DNA from: Rhizobium rhizoryzae | Lineage (GTDB): Bacteria; Pseudomonadota; Alphaproteobacteria; Rhizobiales; Rhizobiaceae | Direction of reading: 5' to 3' | Length of the DNA stretch: 64,000 bases | NCBI RefSeq assembly: GCF_011046895.1 | Contig: NZ_CP049250.1 | Span: 1 to 64,000 of the forward strand | Shown: one piece after another, positions 17,085 to 26,774 of the stretch | Layout: every line of letters starts with the position of its first letter | How positions within the stretch are numbered: the first letter of the stretch is position 1 | The notes under the pieces: generated by a model | Told to the model about the DNA's origin: nothing | Databases searched by the model: none | Seen by the model: only the letters and a program-made list of their open reading frames with translations | Made by a program: the position numbers and the translations under genes

Positions 17085-18059
17085 CTATTCCGGCGCGATG
17101 CCCAGCAATTCTGCATCCAGAGCGCGCAAGTAGGATTGTGCGATGCCGGCGCTCAAGCCCAGATCATGCGAGCCGTAGCGGCTGGCGACGCGCATATCCA
17201 CAAGCACCGTCTGCTCCTCTTCCCGGAGCCGGATTACCACATCGAAAGGCAGGCCGAGAATGAAGGTGCGCATCGATCCCTGAAGCGAAAGGTCGCCCTT
17301 TGCCTGCGCCTGCGGCAAGAGTGAGGCGAGTGCGGGTGACGGGCGAGGCAGCGGAATCGGCACCACATCCGGCACGGGCGGCGCGGCATCCGTTGCCGGG
17401 GGATTGACTGCCGGATTGGAGGCCGAACTGGCTGCACCGTTGGCACCGACTCCGGACTGAGGCGTTCTGGAAGGGGCCGGCTTGGCTTTCTGGCTCTGCC
17501 CCTTGGCGAGCTTGTCCTTGTCGAACTTGATGCGGTTTGCCGCCGCGACCTTGATAACGGCATCATAGACACGGTCCAGCGCGCCTTCGTACCGGCGGCT
17601 GGTAATGCCCGGATAGGTTTCCTCCTGCAGCTCTCGCGATGCCGGACTGACGAAGGTGGGCTGGGAAAGCCACAGCTGATCGGCCACAGGCTGTTTCTGC
17701 CAGGCTGGCGGATCGGCAATATCCGTCGTTACATCGAAAAGCGCCGGGCGCGTTTCCGAGAGATACATGCCGACGGCAAACAACGCGATGGCAGGCAAAG
17801 CCAGAATGATGGCCCTGGCAGAGGCTATCCCGCCCTGGGCGCCCGTGGTCCATAATTGCACCAGCCCGTGGAGTGCAAGCGGTATGCTGAGGCTACCCAG
17901 CACCGCGCAAAGGATCACCACCGCCAGGAAGCTTGGGGTCGTCAGCGGGCCGAAGCGATGCGCAGCGAAAGCCATCAACAGCAGCAACAGCGAACTCCAC
18001 GCCATTTTCTTTGCCAGATAGGCCGAAGAGGACACCGGACGAACGAAACGCACCGTCAT
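17085..18059 (-). CDS. DUF1499-family membrane protein
   Basis: 324 residues. Three hydrophobic segments in the first ~105 residues are followed by a soluble part with the DUF1499 pattern (TDIADPPAWQ, YPGITSRRYEGALDRVYDAVIKVAA, then VIRLREEEQTVLVDMRVASRYGSHDLG). A low-complexity Pro/Ala/Ser linker (about residues 188-245) splits the domain. AAGGAAAT precedes the ATG. The family has no established function; homologues are usually envelope proteins. Confidence 0.8.
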   Translation of the reverse strand: MTVRFVRPVSSSAYLAKKMAWSSLLLLLMAFAAHRFGPLTTPSFLAVVILCAVLGSLSIPLALHGLVQLWTTGAQGGIASARAIILALPAIALFAVGMYLSETRPALFDVTTDIADPPAWQKQPVADQLWLSQPTFVSPASRELQEETYPGITSRRYEGALDRVYDAVIKVAAANRIKFDKDKLAKGQSQKAKPAPSRTPQSGVGANGAASSASNPAVNPPATDAAPPVPDVVPIPLPRPSPALASLLPQAQAKGDLSLQGSMRTFILGLPFDVVIRLREEEQTVLVDMRVASRYGSHDLGLSAGIAQSYLRALDAELLGIAPE

Positions 18060-18193
18060 TGAGAAATATTTCCTTCTCGGGCCTTCCGTTTACCAGAAGT
18101 CCCGCCTGCTGATCTGCTCGCGCTTCTTTTGCTCGACATGTGCATGCTTTCTTTTAAGAGATTCATCCGAGCACGTCATCCGGAAGCCGCATC

Positions 18194-18385
18194 ATGAAAC
18201 CGCAAATGCAGAAAATGTTTCGCCTGGTTCAAGCCCTGTGCCTCGGGCTGACGCTTGGCCTTGCCGCAAGCTGCCAGAGCGTGAGCCCCGAAGCACGCCG
18301 CGCGGCGGCGGAGCGCACCTGCCTTGGCTACGGTTTCGAGCCGGGCAGTCCTGCCTTGCAGCGCTGCATGCAAAACCAGAACTGA
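18194..18385 (+). CDS. Small putative lipoprotein
   Basis: 63 residues. A signal peptide with lipobox LAASC (cysteine 27) is followed by a 37-residue mature part containing two cysteines (ERTCLGYGF and ALQRCMQNQN). The pattern 'CLGYGF.PGS.A...CMQ' recurs in small alphaproteobacterial lipoproteins of unknown role. GGAAG precedes the ATG. It is divergent from the DUF1499 gene. Confidence 0.75.
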   Translation: MKPQMQKMFRLVQALCLGLTLGLAASCQSVSPEARRAAAERTCLGYGFEPGSPALQRCMQNQN

Positions 18386-18466
18386 CCACCGCACCGGATA
18401 AATATTTGACAAGTGGTTGATCGTGGCGCCTCCTTCTGACGTAGGACGCAGCAGGAAACACGAAAA

Positions 18467-19567
18467 GTGGACAGCGCCATGGCCAGACCTGTGCTCTACA
18501 TCACCAGTTCGGATTATGCGGTCAGAACGGGGGGATATGTCTACAATTCCCGCCTCGTGCAGGTGCTGCGCCAACAGGGCGTCGATCTCGAGACGCATTG
18601 CCTCGAGCAAGGCTTCCCCATGGTTCCCGAAAGTGAGCGCGCAGCCCTGGCACGACGGCTTGCCGCGCTTCCCCACCACACCCTTCTTCTGATGGACCAT
18701 GTCTATCTCGGGCGCCTGCTGGAACTGTTTCGCCAGATGCCGCATCCAATTGCCGCCATCTTCCACCATTCGGATGTCATGGAACATGGAACGGGCAGCG
18801 ACGAAAAGGGTCGACGCCTGTTTGAGGCGGAAAGGGCGAGCCTGAGCAGGGCCGATGCGCTTCTGGTGAGTTCGGATGAAACGGCGCGCTACGTGCGGGA
18901 GCAATATGGTTTTTCAGCGCACCATATTCATGCGGCAGTTCCGGGCAATGATCCCGTCCTGCGGACGGCAGTTGGCGACTATGCCACCAATGGCGGACCG
19001 CGCATTCTTTCCATTGGTGCCGTCATCCCGCGCAAGCGCTACGACTATATTCTGGATGTTGCAAGCCACCTGAAAACCCCTGGCTGGACGTGGAATGTGG
19101 CGGGCGATCCGTCCCGCTATCCGGGCCATCTGCTGCGCCTTCAGGAAAAGGCGGAAAGCCTCGGCCTTACGGATCGTTTCACGTTTCTGGGCGATGTGGC
19201 GGACAAGGAGCTGGAAACCCTGTGGCAGGCGAGTGATCTCTATGTCGCCGCTTCGCACTACGAAGGCTATGGAATGGCGATTGCCGAAGCCCTTCGCCAC
19301 GGGGTGCCGGTGGTGAGCACCGCATCCGGCGCCGTGTCCACCTGGGCCAAGGCCGGCGTAACCTCAGCGCCTGCGGAGGATGCCGAGACGATGGCACAGG
19401 AGATCGACCGGCTGATCTCCACGCCGGACAGATTGCACACGCTTGGCGACCTCGCATGGACCTTCGGCCAGACGCTGCCCGGTTGGGCAGAGACGTTTAC
19501 CGGCATGGACGCATGGCTGGAGACGATTGATCGACCGGCTCCCGCCCTCCACGGCTCGTTTTCCTGA
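18467..19567 (+). CDS. Glycosyltransferase family 4 protein
   Basis: 366 residues from a GTG that has AGGAAA about ten bases upstream (ATG 18479 is also in frame). GT-B fold: an N-terminal half with SSDYAVRTGGYVYNSRLVQ, and a C-terminal GT1/GT4 half with ILSIGAVIPRKRYDYIL, FLGDVADKELETLWQASDLYVAASHYEGYGMAIAEAL and GVPVVSTASGA. The E-x7-E pattern (EGYGMAIAE) is the sugar-nucleotide site. It is probably cytoplasmic or membrane-associated and makes an envelope glycan or glycoside; the acceptor is unknown. It converges on ppdK. Confidence 0.85.
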   Translation: MDSAMARPVLYITSSDYAVRTGGYVYNSRLVQVLRQQGVDLETHCLEQGFPMVPESERAALARRLAALPHHTLLLMDHVYLGRLLELFRQMPHPIAAIFHHSDVMEHGTGSDEKGRRLFEAERASLSRADALLVSSDETARYVREQYGFSAHHIHAAVPGNDPVLRTAVGDYATNGGPRILSIGAVIPRKRYDYILDVASHLKTPGWTWNVAGDPSRYPGHLLRLQEKAESLGLTDRFTFLGDVADKELETLWQASDLYVAASHYEGYGMAIAEALRHGVPVVSTASGAVSTWAKAGVTSAPAEDAETMAQEIDRLISTPDRLHTLGDLAWTFGQTLPGWAETFTGMDAWLETIDRPAPALHGSFS

Positions 19568-19585
19568 CGGCTGGAAAGCCACCGG

Positions 19586-22264
19586 CTATCGACGGGCGCT
19601 CTGCTGCTCGATGGCTGCCTGCGCCGCCGCCAGCCGGGCAATAGGTACGCGGAAGGGTGAGCAGGAAACATAGTCGAGGCCCATCTGCTCGCAGAAGCGG
19701 ATGGAGGCAGGGTCACCACCGTGTTCGCCGCAGATTCCCAGCTTCAGGTCAGGCCTTGTCTTTCGGCCCCGCTCGGCAGCAAGGCCGATCAACTCGCCCA
19801 CGCCATCGAAATCCAGCGAAATGAAGGGATCCTGTTCGATGATGCCTTTTCGCTGATAGGTCGGGATGAAGCTTGCCGCATCGTCTCGCGAGATGCCGAA
19901 TGTGGTCTGCGTCAGATCGTTGGTTCCGAAGGAGAAGAACTCCGCCGTTTCGGCAATGACATGGGCACGGAGAGCCGCGCGCGGAAGCTCGATCATGGTG
20001 CCGGCCAGATAGCCGATATCAAGACCCGTCTCCCTTGAGACGTCAGCGGCGACCTTGTCGATGCAGGCCTTCACGTAATCCAGCTCAGAGCGAAGCCCGA
20101 CGAGCGGCACCATGATTTCCAGCTCGACCGGCGCTCCGGTCTCGCTGGCCGCAGCAGCCGCGGCCTCGAAGATCGCGCGCGCCTGCATTTCCGCGATTTC
20201 AGGATAGGAAATGGCAAGACGACAGCCGCGATGGCCCAGCATCGGGTTGAATTCGTGCAGCGCCTCAACGCGGCGCGACAGAAGCGCCGGTTCCATATCC
20301 ATGGCCGCGGCCACCTCGATAATCTCCTCCGCGCTCTTTGGCAGAAACTCGTGGAGGGGCGGATCCAGCAGGCGGATGGTGACCGGCAAGCCGGACATGA
20401 TGGTGAAGAGTTCCGTGAAGTCGGAACGTTGCATGGGCAACAGCTTGTCCAGCGCCGCACGGCGCCCGGCTTCATCTTCGGCGAGAATCATCTCGCGCAT
20501 CACATGAATGCGGCCACCTTCGAAGAACATGTGTTCGGTACGGCAGAGGCCAATTCCCTCGGCACCGTAGGAACGGGCCGCACGGGCATCCTGCGGCGTA
20601 TCGGCATTGGTGCGTACGGTCATGCGGCGGGTCTCATCTGCCCAGGCCATCAGCCGACCGAAATCGCCGGAAAGCGCTGGCTGGATCATGGGCACGTCGC
20701 CTTTGAGCAACTGGCCGGAAGAGCCATCGACCGTGATCATCTCGCCCTTTTTCAGCGTGAAGCCGGGGCCGATCAGAAGCTCGTTGCGCAGATCGACGCG
20801 CAGACCACCTGCGCCCACCACGCACGGAATGCCCATGCCGCGCGCAACGACTGCGGCGTGGCTGGTCATGCCACCGCGCGTCGTCAGGATTGCTTCCGCC
20901 GCATGCATGCCATGGATGTCTTCCGGGCTGGTTTCGATGCGCACCAGCACGACCTTGCGGCCTTCCGCTTCGGCATCCACCGCATCTTCCGCCGTAAAGA
21001 CAATTTCTCCGCTGGCTGCTCCCGGAGAGGCCGGAAGTCCTGAGCCGAGCACCACGCGCTCAACGCGCGGGTCTATGGTCGGGTGCAGCAATTGATCCAG
21101 CGATGGCGGGTCGATACGGCAGATGGCCTGTTCGCGCGTTATGACGCCTTCATCCACCAGATCGACGGCGATCTTCATCGCGGCCCGTGTCGTGCGCTTG
21201 CCACTGCGGGTTTGCAGCATCCACAGCTTTCCGCGCTCTACGGTGAATTCGACGTCCTGCATGTCGCCGTAATGCGCCTCCAGCCGATTACAAATGTCCC
21301 GGAACTCGGCGAAAGCCTCCGGCATCAGCTTTTCCATGGAGGGCTTTTCAGAGCCGCTGGCAAGGCGCCCCTCCTCCGTCAGGCTTTGCGGCGTGCGGAT
21401 ACCAGCAACCACATCTTCTCCCTGCGCATTCACCAGAAATTCGCCGTAGAGACTGTTCTCACCCGTGGACGGATTGCGCGTGAAGGCAACGCCCGTTGCC
21501 GAGGTGGAACCCAGATTGCCGAACACCATGGCCTGCACATTGACCGCGGTTCCCCAGTCATGCGGGATCTTGTGGAGGGTCCGATAGGTGACTGCGCGCG
21601 TGTTCGTCCAGGAGGAAAACACTGCCTTGATGGTGTTCCAGAGCTGCAGGTGACAATCCTGCGGGAAGGCTTCGCCCAGCTCTTCTTCGATGACCTGCTT
21701 GTAGAGGGAAACGACATGCTGCCACTCGACGGCAGACAGTTCCGTATCGTAATCGTGACCGAGGCGGGCCTTCTCGTCCTCCAGCACTTCCTCGAAGACC
21801 TCGTGATCGAGACCCATGACGACATCGCCATACATCTGGATGAAGCGGCGATAGCTGTCCCAGGCAAAGCGCGCATCGCCGCTATCGTGGCCGAGCGCCT
21901 GCACCGTCTGGTCATTCAGGCCAAGGTTCAGCACGGTATCCATCATGCCGGGCATGGACGCCCGCGCCCCGGAGCGGACGGACAACAGAAGCGGATGAGG
22001 GCCCTGACCGAAGGTGCGGCCTGTGATCTTCTCCATATCGACAAGCGCCGAGAGAACCTGGGCTTGCAGGTCATCCGGCAGCGCCTTGCCTTTGGAAAAG
22101 AAAAACAGGCAGGCTTCGGTGGTGATCGTCATTCCGGGCGGCACAGGCAGCCCGAGCGATGCCATTTCGGCAAGGTTCGCCCCTTTGCCGCCCAGCAATG
22201 CGACATCGGCAGCGCCGCCTTCCGCCGCGCCATCTCCAAACCGGTAAACCCACTTAGTCGCCAT
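19586..22264 (-). CDS. ppdK: Pyruvate, phosphate dikinase
   Basis: 892 residues, full length. It interconverts pyruvate + ATP + Pi and phosphoenolpyruvate + AMP + PPi. Domains in order: N-terminal ATP-grasp domain starting MATKWVYRFG with LLGGKGANLAEM; phosphohistidine swivel domain with GGMTSHAAVVARGMG at about residue 450; and a C-terminal PEP/pyruvate TIM barrel with FSFGTNDLTQ and the catalytic-cysteine motif GICGEHGGDP near the end. GGAGGAGAAC precedes the ATG. It stands alone, with a palindrome-rich upstream region. Confidence 0.97.
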   Translation of the reverse strand: MATKWVYRFGDGAAEGGAADVALLGGKGANLAEMASLGLPVPPGMTITTEACLFFFSKGKALPDDLQAQVLSALVDMEKITGRTFGQGPHPLLLSVRSGARASMPGMMDTVLNLGLNDQTVQALGHDSGDARFAWDSYRRFIQMYGDVVMGLDHEVFEEVLEDEKARLGHDYDTELSAVEWQHVVSLYKQVIEEELGEAFPQDCHLQLWNTIKAVFSSWTNTRAVTYRTLHKIPHDWGTAVNVQAMVFGNLGSTSATGVAFTRNPSTGENSLYGEFLVNAQGEDVVAGIRTPQSLTEEGRLASGSEKPSMEKLMPEAFAEFRDICNRLEAHYGDMQDVEFTVERGKLWMLQTRSGKRTTRAAMKIAVDLVDEGVITREQAICRIDPPSLDQLLHPTIDPRVERVVLGSGLPASPGAASGEIVFTAEDAVDAEAEGRKVVLVRIETSPEDIHGMHAAEAILTTRGGMTSHAAVVARGMGIPCVVGAGGLRVDLRNELLIGPGFTLKKGEMITVDGSSGQLLKGDVPMIQPALSGDFGRLMAWADETRRMTVRTNADTPQDARAARSYGAEGIGLCRTEHMFFEGGRIHVMREMILAEDEAGRRAALDKLLPMQRSDFTELFTIMSGLPVTIRLLDPPLHEFLPKSAEEIIEVAAAMDMEPALLSRRVEALHEFNPMLGHRGCRLAISYPEIAEMQARAIFEAAAAAASETGAPVELEIMVPLVGLRSELDYVKACIDKVAADVSRETGLDIGYLAGTMIELPRAALRAHVIAETAEFFSFGTNDLTQTTFGISRDDAASFIPTYQRKGIIEQDPFISLDFDGVGELIGLAAERGRKTRPDLKLGICGEHGGDPASIRFCEQMGLDYVSCSPFRVPIARLAAAQAAIEQQSARR

Positions 22265-22356
22265 GTTCTCCTCCAGCCCCGAGCATGAACTGCTTCTTTT
22301 TTCCCAAGCATTTACCGCAGTTACGGTGACTTGGAAACGGGGGAATGGCAGCATCA

Positions 22357-22378
22357 TGCTGCATTGCAGCAATATTGC
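22357..22378. promoter_or_regulatory. Overlapping palindromes upstream of ppdK
   Basis: TGCTGC-ATT-GCAGCA (22357-22371) overlaps GCAATATTGC (22369-22378), about 95-115 bp upstream of the ppdK start. Likely an operator for an unknown regulator. Confidence 0.35.
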
Positions 22379-22470
22379 GACAGATCTCGCGGATTTTGGG
22401 ATAACGGCAGGCCGATAGGTGTATTTCTAAAGTATAAATTCCTGATATGCGTTCATTTTAAATATTAGCA

Positions 22471-22507
22471 GACTTTGCGGGGCCGCCTGCTCCGGCCCCG
22501 CAAAGTC
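22471..22507. repeat. 15-bp perfect inverted repeat (GC-rich hairpin)
   Basis: GACTTTGCGGGGCCG, 7-nt loop, CGGCCCCGCAAAGTC. A second, weaker hairpin (CCGGCTGG / CCGGCCGG) follows at 22510-22534. No T tract on either strand. REP-like element or RNA structure. Confidence 0.6.
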
Positions 22508-22873
22508 TTCCGGCTGGTACAGGAAACCGGCCGGGGGGTCTTGATCCCGAACTGATCCGGGTAAACTTGAACCCAATTTACTGGAACAAAGATTATGCAA
22601 TTCAATCGTCATGGAAAGTGTCTAATTCACACGGACCGTTTGATTTTGCTGATAACCTTAATTGCAAATCATGTTTTGCATTTCAGAGGTTAGCCTATTG
22701 TGGCGTATTGTCGATACGAAATGATAGCGTTATCAGATCACAATCAGCTGTTGGCTAAGCAGAATTTCAGCCATATCCTGTTTTACTCCCGCCAAGGGTC
22801 AAGGCGTCTGTTGACGACGAAGCTGACACCGGCCTGAAGCCCGTGGATCTCCGACTATCCCGGGTTTCGCTGA

Positions 22874-23293
22874 TCAAATTCCCGGTTTTGACAATTGCAG
22901 CAGTTGATCGGCATCCGGTTCGCCGAGAAGGATCTCGCCCATCTTTTCATCGACCACACGCATGGAGACGATCTTTCCCTGCGGCGTGAACAGGATGCGC
23001 AGGTGGCTTTTTGGGCAAAGCCTCACCAGACAGGCGCCAAAGAGTTCAAAAGGTTTTTCGGCAATCGTCACCGCTGTAGACGCGCCAGAGACGTAGAGCG
23101 GGTTCGTGATCATGTTGCGCACCCAGGGCGGAAGCCGCTGTGTCTTGCGCAGCAGTTGCTGAAGGCTTTCCCGATGGGGCTGGGACGAAGCAACGATCTC
23201 GTGCAGGAAGCGGCCTGATTTTGCCTCTTCGGCTGCCGAGAGCTGCGAGACGGCAAGGACCAGCAGACAAAGGACAAGACTGAAGCGCTTCAT
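22874..23293 (-). CDS. Ivy-like (inhibitor of vertebrate lysozyme family) periplasmic protein
   Basis: 139 residues with a cleavable signal peptide (about 1-21). The order LPPWV (54-58), ..TVTIAEKPFELFGAC (to C88), C93, then R-x-L-F, a ..VVDEK.. strand and LGEPDAD follows the Ivy pattern (LPAWV, ..C-x4-C.., LGQPD). Ivy proteins are periplasmic dimers that block C-type lysozyme through a CKPHDC loop whose histidine enters the enzyme site. Here the C-x4-C spacing is kept but the loop reads CLVRLC, without histidine. The ATG overlaps the smc stop by one base (TGATG), so it is translationally coupled to smc. Assignment is by motif reading and is moderately sure. Confidence 0.6.
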   Translation of the reverse strand: MKRFSLVLCLLVLAVSQLSAAEEAKSGRFLHEIVASSQPHRESLQQLLRKTQRLPPWVRNMITNPLYVSGASTAVTIAEKPFELFGACLVRLCPKSHLRILFTPQGKIVSMRVVDEKMGEILLGEPDADQLLQLSKPGI

Positions 23294-26200
23294 CAAACAG
23301 CCTCCCGAAGACGCTCCGCCGTCTGCAAATCGACCGAAACGAGTTGCGAGACGCCCTGCTCCGCCATCGTCACACCGAAAAGCCGGTTCATGCGCGCCAT
23401 GGTGATGGGATTATGGGTAATGATGACGAAGCGCGTTTGCGTCGATGCGGCCATCTCATCCATCAGGTTGCAATAGCGCTCGACATTGTGGTCATCGAGC
23501 GGTGCATCCACCTCGTCCAGCACGCAAATGGGCGCCGGATTGGTGAGAAAGACCGCGAAGATCAGCGCCATGGCTGTCAGCGCCTGCTCGCCACCCGACA
23601 GAAGCGTCATTGTCTGCGGCTTCTTGCCCGGCGGACGGGCCAGGATTTCGAGCCCTGCCTCCAGCGGATCGTCGCTTTCGATGAGCTGAAGTTCCGCAGT
23701 ACCGCCGTTGAAAAGATGCGTGAAAAGGCGCTGGAACTGGCCGTTGACCACATCGAAAGCGGCAATCAGTCGTTCGCGTCCCTCGCGGTTCAGGCTCTGA
23801 ATGGCAGATCGCAGCTTGCGGATGGCATCAATGATGTCGTCACGCTCCTTGATGAGCGCGGAGAGCTTGTCCGAGAGTTCCCGTTGCTCCTCCTCGGCCC
23901 GAAGGTTGACGGCGCCAAGCCGTTCACGCTCCATCTTCAGGCGGTCCACCTCGCGTTCCACGGCGCTCATGTCCGGCAGGGTGGAACCCGGCTGGATGCC
24001 TGCAAGACGGAATGCCTCATGCGGCTCCACGGACAGGGCCTGGCGAATTGCATTTTCCGCATCGTGTCGACGCTCTGCGGCGGACACCAGACGCTCCTCC
24101 GCGCGGCCGCGCTTTTCACGAACCTCGGCCAGGGCCGCAAGCGCGGTGGCAGCACGCTGGTCCGCCTCGCGCTGGCGGGTTTCGGCCTCGGCCAGAGCGT
24201 CTCCGGCGGCGCGACGCGCCTCTTCCGCCTTCTGCAACTCGTTCATAAGGGCGCGGCGCTTGTCCTCGAACTCCTCCGGCGCAAGATCCAGCTCGGCCAT
24301 TTCCTCACGGGCTTCGTCCTCACGCTCCCGCAGGGTCGCAACATGACCTTCGGCACTGGCGACGCGGCCCCGCCAGTTCGTGCGCTCGGCGGAAATGGCC
24401 GACAGACGGCGGCGACGCGCATCCGCATCGCGCGACAGACCCTCATAGCGCGCCCGCGCTTCCGCAAGCTCTGCCCGATGCTGCGCCACCGTCAACTGAT
24501 GTTGCGCCAACCGGCGGTCGAGATCGGCGAGATCCGGTGCATCCTGTCTTTCGGCACGGGCGGCCTCGTCCTGCGCGGCCAGTTCCTCGATCTGTTCGCT
24601 CAGTTGGGCAAGGGCATTTTCGGCAACGGCACGGCGGCGCATCAGGTCGCCCGCAGCACGCTCAGCCTGCGCAAGCGCTTCACGCGCTTCCGAAACACTG
24701 CGTTGAAGAAGCCGCAGGCGTTCGCGCGCCTCGCCAAGACGCGCCTCTTCGGTCCTGATGGCCTCGCCTGCCTGAAGGCTCAGGCTTTCCGCCTCCGACA
24801 GCTCGATACGCGCATCATCGATTTCGGTCTCCAGTTCGGAGAGCCGGTTTTTCTGCGCAAGCCGAAGAGCTGCAGCACTCGGTGCCTCCGAGCCGGTGAC
24901 ATGCCCATCCCAGCGATAGACGGCACCTTGCTTCGTCACGAGACGCTGCCCGGGTTTCAGGCTCGCCTGCAAAGCCTTCGCATTCGACTGGTCTACGACG
25001 CCGATCTGGGCCAGCCGGCGCGCCAGTTCCGGCGGCGCTGTCACGTGGCGGGCAATGGGTTCTGCGCCCTGCGGCAGCGCCGGTCCCTCGACGGCGTTTG
25101 TCAGGCGCAGCCAGTGAGACGGGGCGGCCTCGTCCAAGGCGCTATCGAGATCGTCGCCGAGTGCCGCGCCCAGAGCAACCTCGAAGCCGCGATCAACGCG
25201 GATCATTTCCGCCACCGAAGTGAACGCACCGCTTGCCTCACCGGCGCTCAGCATGCGGCGGATGGTACGGGCTTCCGTTTCCAACCCATTCAGGTGCGCG
25301 CGCGCCTGCTCGACGGGCTGCCGGGCCTCCAGTTCCCGCTGGCGGGCCTGAGACAGCGCCTCTTCGATCTCCTCGATAGACGCTGCCGCCTCCTCCAGCG
25401 CATATTCCGCCGCCTCCACCGCTTCGCGGCGCTCTGCCGGGTCGGTCAGTTCGGAGAGTTTGTCATCGAGTGTTTCAAGCTCGCTTGCCGCTTCACTGCG
25501 CTGACGGTCGAGGCGAAGGCGGCGATCGGCGATCTCGCGGATGACCCTTTCCAGCTGCGCAACTTGAGCGGCCACCTGCGCACGCTCGGCGGTAACAGCG
25601 GCGAATTCGCCTTCGCTTTCGGCCAGGCGTGCGCTGGCATCCTCATAGGCAAGCCGAAGTTCTTCCGCCTCCTCGCCAGATTGCGCCAGAAGCTCGGTCA
25701 GTTCCTGCTCTTCCGCATCCAGCCGCTCGATCACCGCGGCATTTTCCGCCATCAACTGCTCTTCGCGGCGAATATCCTCGGCAAGCTGCGCGAGGCGGCG
25801 CATGAGATCGTCCTTGCGGCGCAGAAGGCGGCCCGCTTCTTCCTCCAGCTGGCTGCGCGCGATCTGCAGCCGTTGAAGCGCGGCACCGGCCTTGGCCTCC
25901 ACCTCGCGCAGTTCGGGCAGCTTCAGTGCGGCAATAGCCTGTTCCTTGGCGGCTTCCATCTGGCTCTGGGCGCGTTCGGCGACCACAGAGGTTGCGGCAT
26001 TCAGCGCCTGCGTCGCCTCGTTTTCCGCATCGCGCGCCTGGACGAAGCGGATGTAGAGGAGCTTTGCCTCCCGCTCGCGGATATCGGCAGACAGCATCTT
26101 GAAGCGACTGGCCTGCCGAGCCTGACGCTTGAGGCTTTCGATCTGGCTGCTGAACTGGGTTGTGACATCCTCCAGCCGCTCGAGATTCGTTTCCGCAGCA

Positions 26201-26754
26201 CGCAGCCGAAGCTCCGCCTCATGGCGCCTGGAATGCAGGCCGGAAATGCCTGCCGCCTCTTCCAGCAGTTGCCGGCGCGCCTGCGGCTTTGCCTGAATGA
26301 GCTCGCCAATCCGGCCCTGCCCGACCATGGAGGGCGAGCGGGCGCCCGTGGAGGCATCGGCAAACAGAAGCTGCACGTCCTTGGCGCGGGCTTCCTTGCC
26401 GTTGATCCGATAGACGGAGCCGTTCTCCCGCTCGATCCGCCGCGAGACCTGTATCTCATCGGCATCGTTGAAGGCGGCTGGCGCGGTACGATCGCTGTTG
26501 TCGAGGTAGAGGCCGACTTCCGCGGAATTGCGCGCCGGGCGATTTCCCGATCCGGAAAAGATCACATCATCCATGCCGGAAGCACGCATGTTCTTGTAGG
26601 AGTTTTCACCCATTACCCAGCGGAGCGCTTCCACAAGGTTGGACTTTCCGCAGCCATTGGGGCCGACGACGCCGGTGAGACCCGGTTCGATGATGAATTC
26701 GGTCGGCTCGACGAAGGATTTGAAGCCGACAAGGCGCAGTTTGGTGAACTTCAT
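23293..26754 (-). CDS. smc: Chromosome segregation protein SMC
   Basis: 1153 residues. ABC-type ATPase head halves are at the two ends: MKFTKLRLVGFKSFVEPTEF with Walker A GPNGCGKSN at the start, and the signature LLSGGEQALTAMAL plus Walker B ICVLDEVDAPLDD near the end. Between them lie long alanine/glutamate/arginine-rich coiled coils and a central hinge (about residues 505-650). The length is normal for alphaproteobacterial Smc. It condenses and helps segregate the chromosome with ScpA/ScpB, which are not in the window. A hairpin terminator separates it from dsbA upstream. Confidence 0.97.
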   Translation of the reverse strand: MKFTKLRLVGFKSFVEPTEFIIEPGLTGVVGPNGCGKSNLVEALRWVMGENSYKNMRASGMDDVIFSGSGNRPARNSAEVGLYLDNSDRTAPAAFNDADEIQVSRRIERENGSVYRINGKEARAKDVQLLFADASTGARSPSMVGQGRIGELIQAKPQARRQLLEEAAGISGLHSRRHEAELRLRAAETNLERLEDVTTQFSSQIESLKRQARQASRFKMLSADIREREAKLLYIRFVQARDAENEATQALNAATSVVAERAQSQMEAAKEQAIAALKLPELREVEAKAGAALQRLQIARSQLEEEAGRLLRRKDDLMRRLAQLAEDIRREEQLMAENAAVIERLDAEEQELTELLAQSGEEAEELRLAYEDASARLAESEGEFAAVTAERAQVAAQVAQLERVIREIADRRLRLDRQRSEAASELETLDDKLSELTDPAERREAVEAAEYALEEAAASIEEIEEALSQARQRELEARQPVEQARAHLNGLETEARTIRRMLSAGEASGAFTSVAEMIRVDRGFEVALGAALGDDLDSALDEAAPSHWLRLTNAVEGPALPQGAEPIARHVTAPPELARRLAQIGVVDQSNAKALQASLKPGQRLVTKQGAVYRWDGHVTGSEAPSAAALRLAQKNRLSELETEIDDARIELSEAESLSLQAGEAIRTEEARLGEARERLRLLQRSVSEAREALAQAERAAGDLMRRRAVAENALAQLSEQIEELAAQDEAARAERQDAPDLADLDRRLAQHQLTVAQHRAELAEARARYEGLSRDADARRRRLSAISAERTNWRGRVASAEGHVATLREREDEAREEMAELDLAPEEFEDKRRALMNELQKAEEARRAAGDALAEAETRQREADQRAATALAALAEVREKRGRAEERLVSAAERRHDAENAIRQALSVEPHEAFRLAGIQPGSTLPDMSAVEREVDRLKMERERLGAVNLRAEEEQRELSDKLSALIKERDDIIDAIRKLRSAIQSLNREGRERLIAAFDVVNGQFQRLFTHLFNGGTAELQLIESDDPLEAGLEILARPPGKKPQTMTLLSGGEQALTAMALIFAVFLTNPAPICVLDEVDAPLDDHNVERYCNLMDEMAASTQTRFVIITHNPITMARMNRLFGVTMAEQGVSQLVSVDLQTAERLREAV

Positions 26755-26774
26755 GCACCACCTGCAGACAGACA

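Larger units (their letters stand above)
22265..22873. other. 609-bp intergenic region with palindromes and GC-rich hairpins
   Basis: No convincing gene. It holds the ppdK promoter region with two overlapping palindromes (22357-22378), two GC-rich hairpins (22471-22534) inside AT-rich DNA, and an AT-rich stretch from about 22560 to 22760 that contains GCAAA/TTTGC-type repeats. The AT-rich part may be old insertion or gene debris. Confidence 0.5.

Noticed and set aside
22567..22758. 63-codon frame in the AT-rich stretch upstream of ppdK
   Set aside because: Starts only at TTG, lacks a ribosome site and has no recognisable features.
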